Shown here: positions 29,222 through 38,136 of the stretch, piece after piece
How the letters are laid out: each line of letters starts with the position of its first letter
How positions within the stretch are numbered: the first letter of the stretch is position 1
Assembly (NCBI RefSeq): GCF_014837235.1
Contig: NZ_JACYFT010000001.1
Location: 1,501,688-1,565,687, forward strand
DNA: 64,000 nt
Direction of reading: 5' to 3'
Source: Limnohabitans radicicola
GTDB lineage: Bacteria; Pseudomonadota; Gammaproteobacteria; Burkholderiales; Burkholderiaceae_C
Made by a program: the position numbers and the translations under genes
The notes under the pieces: generated by a model
Database searches by the model: none
Told to the model about the DNA's origin: nothing
The model's input: the letters and a program-made list of their open reading frames with translations, nothing else

Positions 29222-30693
29222 AGATGCCTCTGTTGGTGTGGGGTGGTTTTTGCCTGGCCCTCATGGGCGCAGATGCGCTGGCGCAGGCTGCGCCTGGCCT
29301 GTCGGTGACGCGGCTGGCGGTGCAGGCCCGTGCCGGCGTGCCTGACTTGCAGTGCAGCCCGGCCCCGGCCAGGCCTGTGGCACCTGCGCCGGTTGATCCC
29401 GACCCTCAGGAGCCACCGGACGCCCAGGAAGTGGAGGCGCAATTGAGCGTTCTCCAACCAGAGCGTGAGGCTGAGCCTGCGGGCGCAGCCCGTGGTGCCT
29501 GGCCGCAGGCGAGACCCGGTCAGCCTCTGCGTGTGGCGATCTGGGGCGACAGCCATTTGGCCGCCGGATTTTTCACCTCGGAACTGGTTCGGTTGCTGCC
29601 CTGGTCTGCCGACCAGGTGGCCACGCAGTTCATCGGCGCCCACATGAACCGACCCGGTGTGCGCATGCCCTGGCTGCGCAAAGGCTGCATCGGCCCGAAC
29701 TGGAAGCACGAGCCCGCTTATGCCGATGCGGGCGCTGCTGCAGCCCCCGGCCCGGCACTGGTGAGCCTGAGCAGCAGCCGCGAGGGCGCCAGCCTGGCCT
29801 GGGATGTGCGCAACGTCAGTGGCCAGGCAGACAAGCCGCAGCTGCGTCTGCTCTACCAGCAAACAAGCGATCCGGTGCAGATTGCCATCGCGGTGGACGA
29901 CGGTCCGGAGCAAGTGCTGGCGTTGCAAGGTGCGCCCGGTCCGGCCGCGCTGGAGCTGGTTGCCGATGCCCCGATGTCGGTGGTGCGCCTGCGCCTGTTG
30001 GCGGGGGCCTTGCGCTGGCAAGGGATGCAGTGGCCTGTGCCCGAATCCACCCGATTGCAGCTGGATGTGTTCGGTTACCCCGGTGCCACGGTGGCTGCCT
30101 GGCAGCGTGCGCGACCGGATGCATTGGCATCTTGGTGGCGCGATGTGGGCTACGACCTCGTGATGCTGGAGTTCGGCACCAACGAGGGCAATGTTCAGCC
30201 TTTTGACGCGCAAGCCTATGCCCAGACCCTGCGCGCATCGGTCACGGCCTGGCGGGCCCAGTTTCCGCAGGCCGCCTGTGTGCTGATCGGGCCGGGGGAC
30301 CGTGGCATTTTGGTGCGGCGATCACAGAAAGCCAAGCCTGCGGGGCGCAGCGCCAAAGGCCAACAAATCAAACCGCGCAAGGCTGCGAAGCCCAGCAAGG
30401 GCCAAGCGGCTGCTGCGGCCAAAACTGGCACCGATCTGCTGCGCTTCACGCGGGTGCATCTGGAGATCGCCCGATTGCAAAGTCAGGTGGCCGCCGAACA
30501 AGGGTGTCGGTTCTGGAGCATGCTCGACGCCATGGGCGGTGCCGGTGGGGCTTACCGCTGGGTGGGGCAAAACCCGCCCCTGATGGCCCGTGACCTGATC
30601 CACTTCACGGTGCCAGGCTACCAGCGTCTGGCGCAGCGCTTCGCGCAGGACATGGGCTGGCAGGTCGAGCGCCTGTGGCCCGACGTCCGCTGA
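29218..30693 (+). CDS. Second SGNH-domain secreted protein
   Basis: The 491-residue product has a signal peptide (MKMPLLVWGGFCLALMGADALAQ, shown in part) and a Pro/Glu-rich segment. Its SGNH blocks are WGDSHLAAGF near residue 108, EFGTNEGN near 320, and DLIHFTVPGY near 460. A basic stretch (about residues 370-400, rich in Lys, Arg and Gln) is inserted between blocks III and V. Together with the MBOAT and the first SGNH protein it looks like a two-component transfer or removal system for acetyl groups. The start overlaps the previous stop (ATGA). Confidence 0.87.
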   Translation: MKMPLLVWGGFCLALMGADALAQAAPGLSVTRLAVQARAGVPDLQCSPAPARPVAPAPVDPDPQEPPDAQEVEAQLSVLQPEREAEPAGAARGAWPQARPGQPLRVAIWGDSHLAAGFFTSELVRLLPWSADQVATQFIGAHMNRPGVRMPWLRKGCIGPNWKHEPAYADAGAAAAPGPALVSLSSSREGASLAWDVRNVSGQADKPQLRLLYQQTSDPVQIAIAVDDGPEQVLALQGAPGPAALELVADAPMSVVRLRLLAGALRWQGMQWPVPESTRLQLDVFGYPGATVAAWQRARPDALASWWRDVGYDLVMLEFGTNEGNVQPFDAQAYAQTLRASVTAWRAQFPQAACVLIGPGDRGILVRRSQKAKPAGRSAKGQQIKPRKAAKPSKGQAAAAAKTGTDLLRFTRVHLEIARLQSQVAAEQGCRFWSMLDAMGGAGGAYRWVGQNPPLMARDLIHFTVPGYQRLAQRFAQDMGWQVERLWPDVR

Positions 30694-30696
30694 GTT

Positions 30697-31449
30697 TCAC
30701 AAACGGCTGAAGAACACCGCACTCATCGCCAGTCCCGCGGCGATGACCAGGCGCCGCACCCACAGCACAGGCAGGCGCTGCGCCAGTCGCGCGCCCAGCC
30801 AGCCGCCCAGGGTGGCCCAGGCCATCATCCAGAGCGCTTGCGGCCAGACGATCGCGCCTGCTGCGGCAAAAGCGATCACCGACAGCAGTGACAGCACCAG
30901 CGAGTTGAGGTTTTTCAAGGCGTTGACCGTGGACAGGCGCGATTCACCCGCCAGCGTGTAGAGGGCCATCAGCAAAATGCCCAGGCCACCATTGAAATAG
31001 CCGCCGTAAATTGCCACCAGCAGCAGCCCGGGCTGCCGCATGCCAGGGTGACCCTGGCCATGTCCCAGGGCCGAAATGCGTGGCCCCAGCGCAAACAGCC
31101 CAGTGGCCAAGAGCAGCAACCAGGGCACGATGCCCGAGAACACCCGTGCAGGCGTCATCAGCAAGAGGGCTGCGCCCACGAGCCCACCCAGCGCGGCCGT
31201 CAGCATTTCGCGCCGCAGCAGGGCCGGCGGCAGCTCGCGCAGCTGGGCCTTGAAGCCCAAGGTGCTGCCCAGGTAACCGGGGCTGACGGCCATGGCACTG
31301 GTGGCGTTGGCCGCCAGCGGTGGCACGCCCGCGAACACGAGTGCCGGGAAGGTGAGGAAGCTGCCCCCGCCCGCGATGGCGTTGAGCACACCTGCGCCGA
31401 GCGCCGCTGCGCCCGTGAGTGCCCAGGTGGCCGAGGTGTCGGCGATCAT
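30697..31449 (-). CDS. TauE/SafE (TSUP)-family membrane exporter
   Basis: A 250-residue protein of about eight hydrophobic helices in two repeats. GAGVLNAIAGGGSFLTFPALVFAG-type residues at the N-terminus (GVLNAIAGGGSFLTFP) are the hallmark of the TSUP family, which moves sulfite, sulfoacetate or other small anions across the inner membrane. It converges with the SGNH gene and is coupled to a Nudix gene by an ATGA overlap. Confidence 0.9.
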   Translation of the reverse strand: MIADTSATWALTGAAALGAGVLNAIAGGGSFLTFPALVFAGVPPLAANATSAMAVSPGYLGSTLGFKAQLRELPPALLRREMLTAALGGLVGAALLLMTPARVFSGIVPWLLLLATGLFALGPRISALGHGQGHPGMRQPGLLLVAIYGGYFNGGLGILLMALYTLAGESRLSTVNALKNLNSLVLSLLSVIAFAAAGAIVWPQALWMMAWATLGGWLGARLAQRLPVLWVRRLVIAAGLAMSAVFFSRL

Positions 31450-31952
31450 GCTGACCGCGGGGTGGGCAAAGGCGGCAGCGTCGCCACGGCGGCATCGGTG
31501 TAGATCAGGCCCAGCGGGTAGCGTTGTCCGGCCAGGTGGTCTTCGATGCAGCGCAGCACCAGCGGGCTGCGGTGGCGGTCGGCACTGGCGCGCACCTCTT
31601 CAGGCGTCATCCAGACGGTGCGCACGATGCCGTCGTCCAGGGACCGTTCGGGCTGGAAGTCGCCCAGATCGCCACAGAAGGCCAGCCGCAAGTAGGTGAT
31701 GTCTTCGCCCGTGGCGGGCCTCTGGAAGCGCGACAGGTACACCCCGACCAGGGCGGTGGGGGTGAAGGGGTGGGCGGTTTCCTCAAGTGCTTCGCGTGCG
31801 CAGCCGTCGGCGGGCGACTCAAAGGGGTCCAGGTGCCCGGCAGGGTTGTTCAGGCGCAGGCCCTCCTGGGTGTGTTCTTCGACCAGCAGGTAGCGGCCAT
31901 CGCGCTCGATGATGGCGGCCACGGTGACATTGGGTTTCCAGCGTGTGTCCAT
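31446..31952 (-). CDS. Nudix hydrolase (NudJ-like)
   Basis: From the ATG at 31952 (MDTRWKPNVTVAAIIERDG) the product has 168 residues. The Nudix box is GHLDPFESPADGCAREALEE (about residues 38-57), matching G-x5-E-x7-R-E-x2-E-E. The layout, including LVEEHTQEGLRLNNPAGHL, is that of NudJ, which hydrolyses nucleoside and thiamine pyrophosphates. An upstream frame extension (to 31982) has no good signal. It overlaps the tauE-like start by 4 nt. Confidence 0.92.
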   Translation of the reverse strand: MDTRWKPNVTVAAIIERDGRYLLVEEHTQEGLRLNNPAGHLDPFESPADGCAREALEETAHPFTPTALVGVYLSRFQRPATGEDITYLRLAFCGDLGDFQPERSLDDGIVRTVWMTPEEVRASADRHRSPLVLRCIEDHLAGQRYPLGLIYTDAAVATLPPLPTPRSA

Positions 31953-32062
31953 GGGGAGATTATCGGCATTGGCGCTGCCCATTTGTGATGGGTGCGTGAC
32001 CTGATGGGTGGGGTGTGGAATGCCGGGCTGGGCTCATGGTTAACCCGTAGATCGTTCCGGTG

Positions 32063-32084
32063 CAGGCAGGGCTTGCCCTGTCTG
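32063..32084. other. Short hairpin in the pntA upstream region
   Basis: CAGGCAGGGC and GCCCTGTCTG pair with one G-T wobble around a two-base turn. It lies about 65 bp before the pntA start in a 195-bp gap, with no T-run, and its role is unknown. Nothing else stands out in the gap apart from the GAGGAG ribosome site at about 32135. Confidence 0.4.
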
Positions 32085-32147
32085 GGATGACGCTGACATC
32101 GGTTAAGCTGAAACATTCCGTTCAGTGGACACAGCGAGGAGACATTC

Positions 32148-33755
32148 ATGCAGACAGGCGAATCCGCATCCGCGCCGCAGCGCATTGGCGTGCCGCGAGA
32201 AATATTCCCCGGCGAAAAAAGGGTGGCCACGGTGCCCGATGTGGTGTCCAAGCTGGTCAAACTTGGTTTTGCCGTGGTGGTGGAACGGGGCGCTGGCGAG
32301 CTGGCCGATCTGTCCGATGACGCTTATGTCGAAGCTGGAGCGACCATCGCACCGAGCGCGGCCGAGCTGTGGAGCGCCAGCGATATTGTTTTCAAAGTGC
32401 GTGCCCCCACCGCCGACGAAGTGGCGTTGATGCACGAAGGCCAGACCTTGATTGGCTTTTTGTGGCCTGCCCAAAATCCCGATTTGATGCAACAGCTGGC
32501 GGCCAAGAAGGTCACCGCACTGTCGATTGACGCGCTGCCCCGCACATTGAGCCGCGCCCAGAAGATGGATGCGCTGACCTCGATGGCGGGCGTGAGCGGT
32601 TACCGCGCTGTGGTGGAAGCGGCCAATGCTTTTGGCCGTTTCTTCAACGGACAGATCACGGCCGCAGGCAAGGTGCCTCCGGCCAAGGTGTTCATTGCTG
32701 GTGCTGGCGTGGCGGGGCTCGCCGCAATTGGTGCTGCTGCCAGCCTGGGTGCCATCGTGCGTGCCAACGACACGCGCGCCGAAGTGGCCGATCAGGTGGT
32801 GTCGCTGGGCGGTGAATTTGTCAAAGTGGACTATGAGGAAGAAGGCTCGGGCGGCGGCGGTTATGCCAAGGTCATGAGCGAAGGCTTCCAGGCCGCGCAG
32901 CGCGAGATGTACGCGCAGCAGGCCAAGGAGTGCGACATCATCATCACCACCGCGCTCATTCCCGGCAAACCCGCGCCCCGGCTGATCACCGCCGAGATGG
33001 TGCAAAGCATGAAGCCCGGCAGCGTGATCGTGGACATGGCCGCCGAACAAGGCGGCAACTGCGAACTGACCGAGCCCGGCAAGGCCGTGGTCAAGCATGG
33101 CGTGACCATCGTCGGCTACACCGATCTGGCTTCACGCATGGCGCGCCAGTCGTCCACCCTGTATGGCACCAACCTGTTCCGTTTGACGGAAGAGCTGTGC
33201 AAGACCAAGGACGGCATCATCAACGTCAACATGCAAGACGATGCCATCCGGGGCCTGACGGTCATCAAGGACGGTGAAATCACCTGGCCCGCCCCGGCCT
33301 TGCCCGCCGCTGCGCCCAAACCTGCAGCCAAGCCCGTGGCTGCGGTCGAGAAGAAAAGCGGTCATGGCCACGGCAGCAGCGGTCCCATGCCGCTCAAAAC
33401 CCTGTTGGGTGTCTTTGGCGCGGGGGCTTTGGCCTTCTGGGCCATTGGTGCGTATGCCCCTGCGGCCTTCCTGGGCCACTTCACCGTGTTCGTGCTGGCC
33501 TGCTTCATCGGCTACATGGTGGTGTGGAACGTGACGCCTGCGCTGCACACGCCGCTGATGAGTGTGACCAATGCGATCTCCAGCATCATTGTCATTGGTG
33601 CCCTGGTGCAGATCCTGCCGCCCGAGGCGGGCGCGAATGGGCGACCTGATCAGCTGATTCAGTGGCTGGCTTTTGCCGGCATTGTGCTGACGGCCGTCAA
33701 CATGTTTGGTGGCTTTGCAGTCACCCGCCGCATGCTGGACATGTTCCGCAAGTGA
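32148..33755 (+). CDS. pntA: NAD(P) transhydrogenase subunit alpha
   Basis: The 535-residue PntA joins the NAD-binding domain (about residues 10-390) to the first membrane domain in one chain. The Rossmann region [21 protein letters not shown] lies near residue 183 (shown in the protein as the usual GxGxxG). A linker rich in Ala, Pro and Lys with a GHGHGSS run joins it to the C-terminal part with three or four helices ([18 protein letters not shown]). With PntB it makes NADPH from NADH using the proton gradient. A GAGGAG site precedes the start. Confidence 0.95.
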   Translation: MQTGESASAPQRIGVPREIFPGEKRVATVPDVVSKLVKLGFAVVVERGAGELADLSDDAYVEAGATIAPSAAELWSASDIVFKVRAPTADEVALMHEGQTLIGFLWPAQNPDLMQQLAAKKVTALSIDALPRTLSRAQKMDALTSMAGVSGYRAVVEAANAFGRFFNGQITAAGKVPPAKVFIAGAGVAGLAAIGAAASLGAIVRANDTRAEVADQVVSLGGEFVKVDYEEEGSGGGGYAKVMSEGFQAAQREMYAQQAKECDIIITTALIPGKPAPRLITAEMVQSMKPGSVIVDMAAEQGGNCELTEPGKAVVKHGVTIVGYTDLASRMARQSSTLYGTNLFRLTEELCKTKDGIINVNMQDDAIRGLTVIKDGEITWPAPALPAAAPKPAAKPVAAVEKKSGHGHGSSGPMPLKTLLGVFGAGALAFWAIGAYAPAAFLGHFTVFVLACFIGYMVVWNVTPALHTPLMSVTNAISSIIVIGALVQILPPEAGANGRPDQLIQWLAFAGIVLTAVNMFGGFAVTRRMLDMFRK

Positions 33756-33786
33756 ACTGAGACCATAAAAACAAGGAATGACGAAC

Positions 33787-35217
33787 ATGCCCCAAAGTCT
33801 CATCTCCCCTAGCCTGGCCACGGTCGCCTACATCGGCGCAGCCATCCTCTTCATCCTCAGTCTGGGTGGTTTGTCCAACCCGGAAACTTCGCGCCGCGGC
33901 AACCTCTACGGGGTTGTCGGCATGGCGCTGGCGGTGATCGCCACCATCGTTGGCCCGCGTGTGGCGACTGCGGGCATCCCGTGGATCATCGGTGCGCTGG
34001 CCATTGGTGGCAGTGCAGGCCTGTACGCCGCCAAAACCGTCAAGATGACCCAAATGCCCGAACTGGTGGCGTTGATGCACAGCCTGGTGGGCCTGGCGGC
34101 ATGTCTTGTGGGTTTTGCCAGTTATGTAGACACCTCGATCCAGTTCACGGGGGCCGAAAAAGTCATCCACGAAGTGGAGATTTACGTCGGCATTTTGATC
34201 GGTGCGGTCACTTTCTCCGGCTCGCTCGTTGCCTTTGGCAAGCTCAACGGCAAGATCGGCGGCAAGCCACTCTTGCTGCCCGCACGCCATTGGCTGAATC
34301 TGCTCGGCCTTTTGGTCGTGGTCTGGTTTGGCCGTGAGTTTGTGAACGCACACGATGTGCAAACCGGCATGACACCACTGATCGTGATGACCGTGATCGC
34401 GCTGCTGTTCGGCATCCACATGGTCATGGCCATTGGCGGCGCCGACATGCCGGTGGTGGTGTCCATGCTCAACAGCTATTCCGGCTGGGCCGCTGCGGCC
34501 ACCGGTTTCATGCTCAGCAACGACCTGCTGATCGTGACCGGTGCCTTGGTGGGCTCGTCGGGGGCCATCTTGTCCTACATCATGTGCAATGCGATGAACC
34601 GCAACTTCATCAGCGTGATTGCGGGCGGTTTTGGGGGTGGGGCACCTGCCGCGCCCAAGGCAGACGGTGCTGCCGCCGAGCCCCAAGGCGAGGTGGTGCC
34701 TGTGAGTGCGGCCGAGACCGCCGAGCTGCTGCGTGAGGCCAAGAGCGTGATCATCGTGCCGGGTTATGGCATGGCCGTGGCCCAGGCGCAGCACACGGTC
34801 AACGAGATCACCAAAACCCTGCGCGAGCGGGGCGTGACGGTGCGCTTTGGCATCCACCCGGTGGCCGGGCGCATGCCGGGCCACATGAACGTGCTGCTGG
34901 CCGAAGCCAAGGTGCCCTATGACATCGTGCTGGAGATGGACGAGATCAACGACGATTTCCCGGACACCGATGTGGCCATGGTGATCGGTGCCAACGACAT
35001 CGTGAACCCTGCCGCGCAAGACGACCCGAGCAGCCCGATTGCGGGCATGCCGGTGCTCGAAGTCTGGAAAGCCCGCACCAGCATTGTGATGAAACGCTCC
35101 ATGGCCAGCGGTTACGCAGGTGTGGACAACCCGCTGTTCTACAAGGACAACAACCGCATGTTGTTCGGAGACGCCAAGAAGATGCTGGATGAAGTGCTGG
35201 TGGCACTCAAAGCCTGA
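33787..35217 (+). CDS. pntB: NAD(P) transhydrogenase subunit beta
   Basis: PntB of 476 residues from the ATG at 33787; a start at 33778 would sit only 3 nt from the AAGG ribosome site, so the later ATG is preferred. The first half is membrane-embedded (about eight or nine helices), and the second half is the NADP-binding domain with [16 protein letters not shown] near residue 320 and [15 protein letters not shown] near 400. It forms the proton channel and the NADPH site of the enzyme. The gene follows pntA by 31 bp. Confidence 0.95.
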   Translation: MPQSLISPSLATVAYIGAAILFILSLGGLSNPETSRRGNLYGVVGMALAVIATIVGPRVATAGIPWIIGALAIGGSAGLYAAKTVKMTQMPELVALMHSLVGLAACLVGFASYVDTSIQFTGAEKVIHEVEIYVGILIGAVTFSGSLVAFGKLNGKIGGKPLLLPARHWLNLLGLLVVVWFGREFVNAHDVQTGMTPLIVMTVIALLFGIHMVMAIGGADMPVVVSMLNSYSGWAAAATGFMLSNDLLIVTGALVGSSGAILSYIMCNAMNRNFISVIAGGFGGGAPAAPKADGAAAEPQGEVVPVSAAETAELLREAKSVIIVPGYGMAVAQAQHTVNEITKTLRERGVTVRFGIHPVAGRMPGHMNVLLAEAKVPYDIVLEMDEINDDFPDTDVAMVIGANDIVNPAAQDDPSSPIAGMPVLEVWKARTSIVMKRSMASGYAGVDNPLFYKDNNRMLFGDAKKMLDEVLVALKA

Positions 35218-35252
35218 CCGCTACAGCATCCATCGCCCGTTGGCCATGCGCA

Positions 35253-35277
35253 CTGGACGCGAGTCCGGGGCGTTTTT
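35253..35277 (+). terminator. Probable terminator after pntB
   Basis: CTGGAC and GTCCGG pair around a GCGA tetraloop (one T-G wobble). A GGCG stretch and five T follow. It lies 36 bp after the pntB stop. Confidence 0.5.
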
Positions 35278-35419
35278 CTTGGGGCTTGCGTGAACAGGGC
35301 GCCGTTCTGTGAGGCCATGCCCTGCGGCACAAACAGGTGACAGGCGATGCCGTCAACCTCGGGAAATCCTGCATTTTTTTGCGTCAGTTATCAGTCAGTT
35401 ATGCGGTAGACTGATCCGC

Positions 35420-37117
35420 ATGGAAAACCATGCAATGACCCCCGATCGCGTTTGGCTCAACAGCTATCCTGCAGGCGTTCCTGCAGACATTGATCCCGGC
35501 CAGTACAGTTCCCTGGTGGGTTTGATGGAAGAGAGTTTTGCCCGTTACGCTGACCGCACGGCCTACAGCTTCATGGGCAAGGACATCACCTACCGCCGCA
35601 CTGACGAAGAAAGCCAGGCGTTGGCGGCTTACCTGCAGTCATTGGGCTTGAGCAAGGGCGACCGCGTCGCCGTGATGATGCCCAATGTGCCCCAATACCC
35701 GGTGGCTGTCGCGGCCATCCTGCGCGCTGGCTATGTGGTGGTCAATGTCAATCCGCTCTACACCGCCCGCGAGCTGGAGCACCAGCTCAAGGACTCTGGA
35801 GCCCGTGCCATCGTCATCATCGAAAATTTCGCGGCCACCCTCGAAAAGTGCATCGCTCAAACACCCGTGCAGCATGTGGTGCTGGCCACCATGGGTGACC
35901 GTCTGGGTTGGCTCAAAGGCACGCTGGTCAATTACGTGGTGCGCAAGGTCAAGAAGCTGGTGCCGGAGTTCCAGCTGCCCGATGCGGTCTCGTTCAACCA
36001 GGCCTTGAGCCGGGGCCGCCATTTGCCACTGCGCCGCCCTGAAATCACCCCCGACGACATCGCCGTGCTGCAGTACACCGGCGGCACCACGGGCGTCTCC
36101 AAGGGTGCGGTGCTGCTGCACCGCAATGTGGTGGCCAACGTGCTGCAGTCCGAGGCGTGGAACGAGCCTGTGATGAAACGCGTGCCTGCGGGCGAGCAGC
36201 CTACCTCGGTTTGCGCGCTGCCGCTGTACCACATCTTCGCGTTCACGGTGAACATGATGCTGAGCATGCGCACGGGCGGCAAGACCATTTTGATTCCCAA
36301 TCCTCGCGACCTGCCTGCGGTGCTGAAAGAATTGTCCAAGCACACCTTCCACAGCTTTCCGGCGGTGAACACCCTGTTCAATGGGTTGGCCAATCACCCT
36401 GATTTCAACACTGTCAATTGGTCCAACCTCAAGGTGTCCGTGGGCGGCGGCATGGCCGTCACGCCGAACGTGGCCAAGTTGTGGCTTGAAAAAACAGGTT
36501 GCCCCATCTGCGAAGGCTATGGTTTGTCGGAAACCAGCCCGTCGGCCAGCTGCAACCCCACCACCAGCACCGAATTCACCGGCACCATCGGTGTGCCGAT
36601 TCCCGGCACCTGGATGAAGCTGCTCGACGACGATGGCCACGAAGTGACCACGCCTGGCCAGCACGGCGAGATCGCCATCAAGGGCCCGCAGGTCATGGCC
36701 GGTTACTGGCAGCGACCGGACGAAACCGCCAAGGTCATGACGGCCGATGGGTATTTCAAGTCGGGCGATGTGGGTGTGATGGACGAGCGAGGCTTTTTCA
36801 AGATCGTGGACCGCAAGAAGGACATGATTCTGGTCAGTGGCTTCAACGTCTACCCCAATGAGGTGGAGGAAGTGGCTTCGGCCTGCCCCGGCGTGCTCGA
36901 GTGCGCGGCCATCGGTGTGCCGGATGAAAAGACCGGTGAGGCCGTCAAGTTGGTGGTGGTCAAAAAAGATCCGGCGCTGACTGCCGAGCAGATTCAAGCC
37001 TACTGCCGTGAGAACATGACGGCCTACAAGCAGCCGCGCGTGGTGGAGTTCCGCGATGAATTGCCCAAGACCCCAGTAGGCAAAATCCTTCGACGTGAGC
37101 TGCGCAACCCGACGTGA
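35420..37117 (+). CDS. fadD: Long-chain fatty acid-CoA ligase
   Basis: The ATG at 35420 gives 565 residues (MENHAMTPDRVWLNSYPAGV). The ATP-binding P-loop YTGGTTGVSKGA lies near residue 219, EGYGLSETSP near 370, and the motif KDMILVSGFNVYPNEVEEV near 470, all typical of bacterial FadD. It activates exogenous fatty acids during or after uptake for beta-oxidation or phospholipid synthesis. The frame is open further upstream, but the 5' region there is AT-rich promoter-like DNA. The hbd and enoyl-CoA hydratase genes at 60-62 kb are separate. Confidence 0.94.
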   Translation: MENHAMTPDRVWLNSYPAGVPADIDPGQYSSLVGLMEESFARYADRTAYSFMGKDITYRRTDEESQALAAYLQSLGLSKGDRVAVMMPNVPQYPVAVAAILRAGYVVVNVNPLYTARELEHQLKDSGARAIVIIENFAATLEKCIAQTPVQHVVLATMGDRLGWLKGTLVNYVVRKVKKLVPEFQLPDAVSFNQALSRGRHLPLRRPEITPDDIAVLQYTGGTTGVSKGAVLLHRNVVANVLQSEAWNEPVMKRVPAGEQPTSVCALPLYHIFAFTVNMMLSMRTGGKTILIPNPRDLPAVLKELSKHTFHSFPAVNTLFNGLANHPDFNTVNWSNLKVSVGGGMAVTPNVAKLWLEKTGCPICEGYGLSETSPSASCNPTTSTEFTGTIGVPIPGTWMKLLDDDGHEVTTPGQHGEIAIKGPQVMAGYWQRPDETAKVMTADGYFKSGDVGVMDERGFFKIVDRKKDMILVSGFNVYPNEVEEVASACPGVLECAAIGVPDEKTGEAVKLVVVKKDPALTAEQIQAYCRENMTAYKQPRVVEFRDELPKTPVGKILRRELRNPT

Positions 37118-37146
37118 ACGTGGTCTGGTTGTACGCATGGTTTCAG

Positions 37147-37170
37147 GCGGCCCTTGCGGGCCGCTTTCTT
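37147..37170 (+). terminator. Terminator after fadD
   Basis: GCGGCCC (37147-37153) pairs with GGGCCGC (37158-37164) around a 4-nt loop, followed by TTTCTT. It lies 30 bp after the fadD stop. Confidence 0.75.
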
Positions 37171-37213
37171 CTGGAAAACATGGCCCCCATGTTCGTCACT
37201 TCGTGTACTCACT

Positions 37214-37257
37214 GCCCCCCGAGGGGGCTGTGCCCTCCTTGGGGCGGCCCGGCGGGG
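37214..37257. repeat. GC-rich palindromic intergenic element
   Basis: The stretch starts with the palindrome GCCCCCCGAGGGGGC (37214-37228) and continues with CCTCCTTGGGGCGGCCCGG. I recall similar C-run/G-run elements between genes in comamonad genomes, but only one copy lies in this window. It ends about 10 bp before the mtnN start codon, which is unusually close. Confidence 0.5.
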
Positions 37258-37265
37258 GCCACGAC

Positions 37266-38018
37266 ATGACCCCCATCGGCATCATGAGTGCCATGCACGA
37301 AGAGCTGGCTGCTGTGCTGCAAGCACTGCCCGATGAACAACGCGTGCAGGTGGCCGGGCGGGATTTCTGGCAAGGGCATTGGCATGGCCGCCCGGTGGTG
37401 GCGGTGCTTTCGCGCATTGGCAAGGTGGCGGCTGCCACCACGGCCACGGCCCTCATCGAGCGCTTTGGTGTCGGCCAGATCGTTTTCACGGGTGTGGCGG
37501 GCGGTCTGGGGTCAGGCGTGAAGGTGGGCGATGTGGTGTTGGCCCGCAGCTTGGTGCAGCACGACATGGACGCTTCGCCGCTGTTTCCACGGCATGAGGT
37601 GCCTTTGTATGGCCGCAGCCGCTTTGATACCGATCCCGGTTTGTCCGATGCGTTGCAGCGGGCGTCTCAAGAGGTGTTGGTCGATGTGGCCCCGCATGTC
37701 GGTTTTGAAGCCATTGCCGAGTTTGGCTTGCAGTCGCCTCGTCTGCATGAAGGTCTGATCGCCAGCGGCGACCGTTTTGTCTCCACCACCGCCGAATGCC
37801 GCAGCCTGCAGCAAACTTTGCCCGAGGCGCTGGCGGTCGAGATGGAGGGGGCAGCGGTGGCGCAGGTCTGTGCCGATTACGGCGTGCCTTTTGCGGCTCT
37901 GCGCACTATTTCTGACCGCGCCGACGACGACGCCCATGCCGATTTCAGCCGTTTCATTCGCCAGGTGGCCAGCCGCTACAGCGTGGCGATGTTGTCACAA
38001 TGGCTGAAAACCCCTTGA
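37266..38018 (+). CDS. mtnN: 5'-methylthioadenosine/S-adenosylhomocysteine nucleosidase
   Basis: The 250-residue protein begins MTPIGIMSAMHEEL with the conserved N-terminus of MtnN. VFTGVAGGLGSGVKVGDVVL binds the purine and ribose, and AVEMEGAAVAQVC near residue 195 and ISDRADDDA near 225 hold the catalytic Glu and Asp. It releases adenine from methylthioadenosine and S-adenosylhomocysteine, serving methionine salvage and AI-2 production. The frame extends upstream through the palindromic element, but the conserved N-terminus fixes the start at 37266. Confidence 0.93.
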   Translation: MTPIGIMSAMHEELAAVLQALPDEQRVQVAGRDFWQGHWHGRPVVAVLSRIGKVAAATTATALIERFGVGQIVFTGVAGGLGSGVKVGDVVLARSLVQHDMDASPLFPRHEVPLYGRSRFDTDPGLSDALQRASQEVLVDVAPHVGFEAIAEFGLQSPRLHEGLIASGDRFVSTTAECRSLQQTLPEALAVEMEGAAVAQVCADYGVPFAALRTISDRADDDAHADFSRFIRQVASRYSVAMLSQWLKTP

Positions 38019-38025
38019 CGCCCGC

Positions 38026-38105
38026 ATCTGTCGGGCTCGGGCTGTGGCGGGTGACGATGTTGCGCTTGCGTCTGAGGAACCCGCCGCAGCCCGAGTCCGA
38101 CAGAT
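38026..38105 (+). repeat. Dispersed palindromic element, copy A
   Basis: Arms of 26 nt (38026-38051 and 38080-38105) are complementary at 24 positions; the other two could form G-T wobbles. They enclose a 28-nt loop (38052-38079) that contains ACGATGTTGCGCTTGCG and TCTGAGG. The same loop recurs in copies B and C, while the arms are different in sequence. This copy lies between mtnN and corA, whose 3' ends face each other, and could act as a bidirectional terminator, though no T-run is present. Confidence 0.85.
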
Positions 38106-38136
38106 AACCACCAACAGCCGGGCTTAAGCCTCAGCC

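Noticed and set aside
32063..32084. A fourth copy of the dispersed palindromic element before pntA
   Set aside because: It is a short hairpin with a two-base turn and has no trace of the conserved loop.
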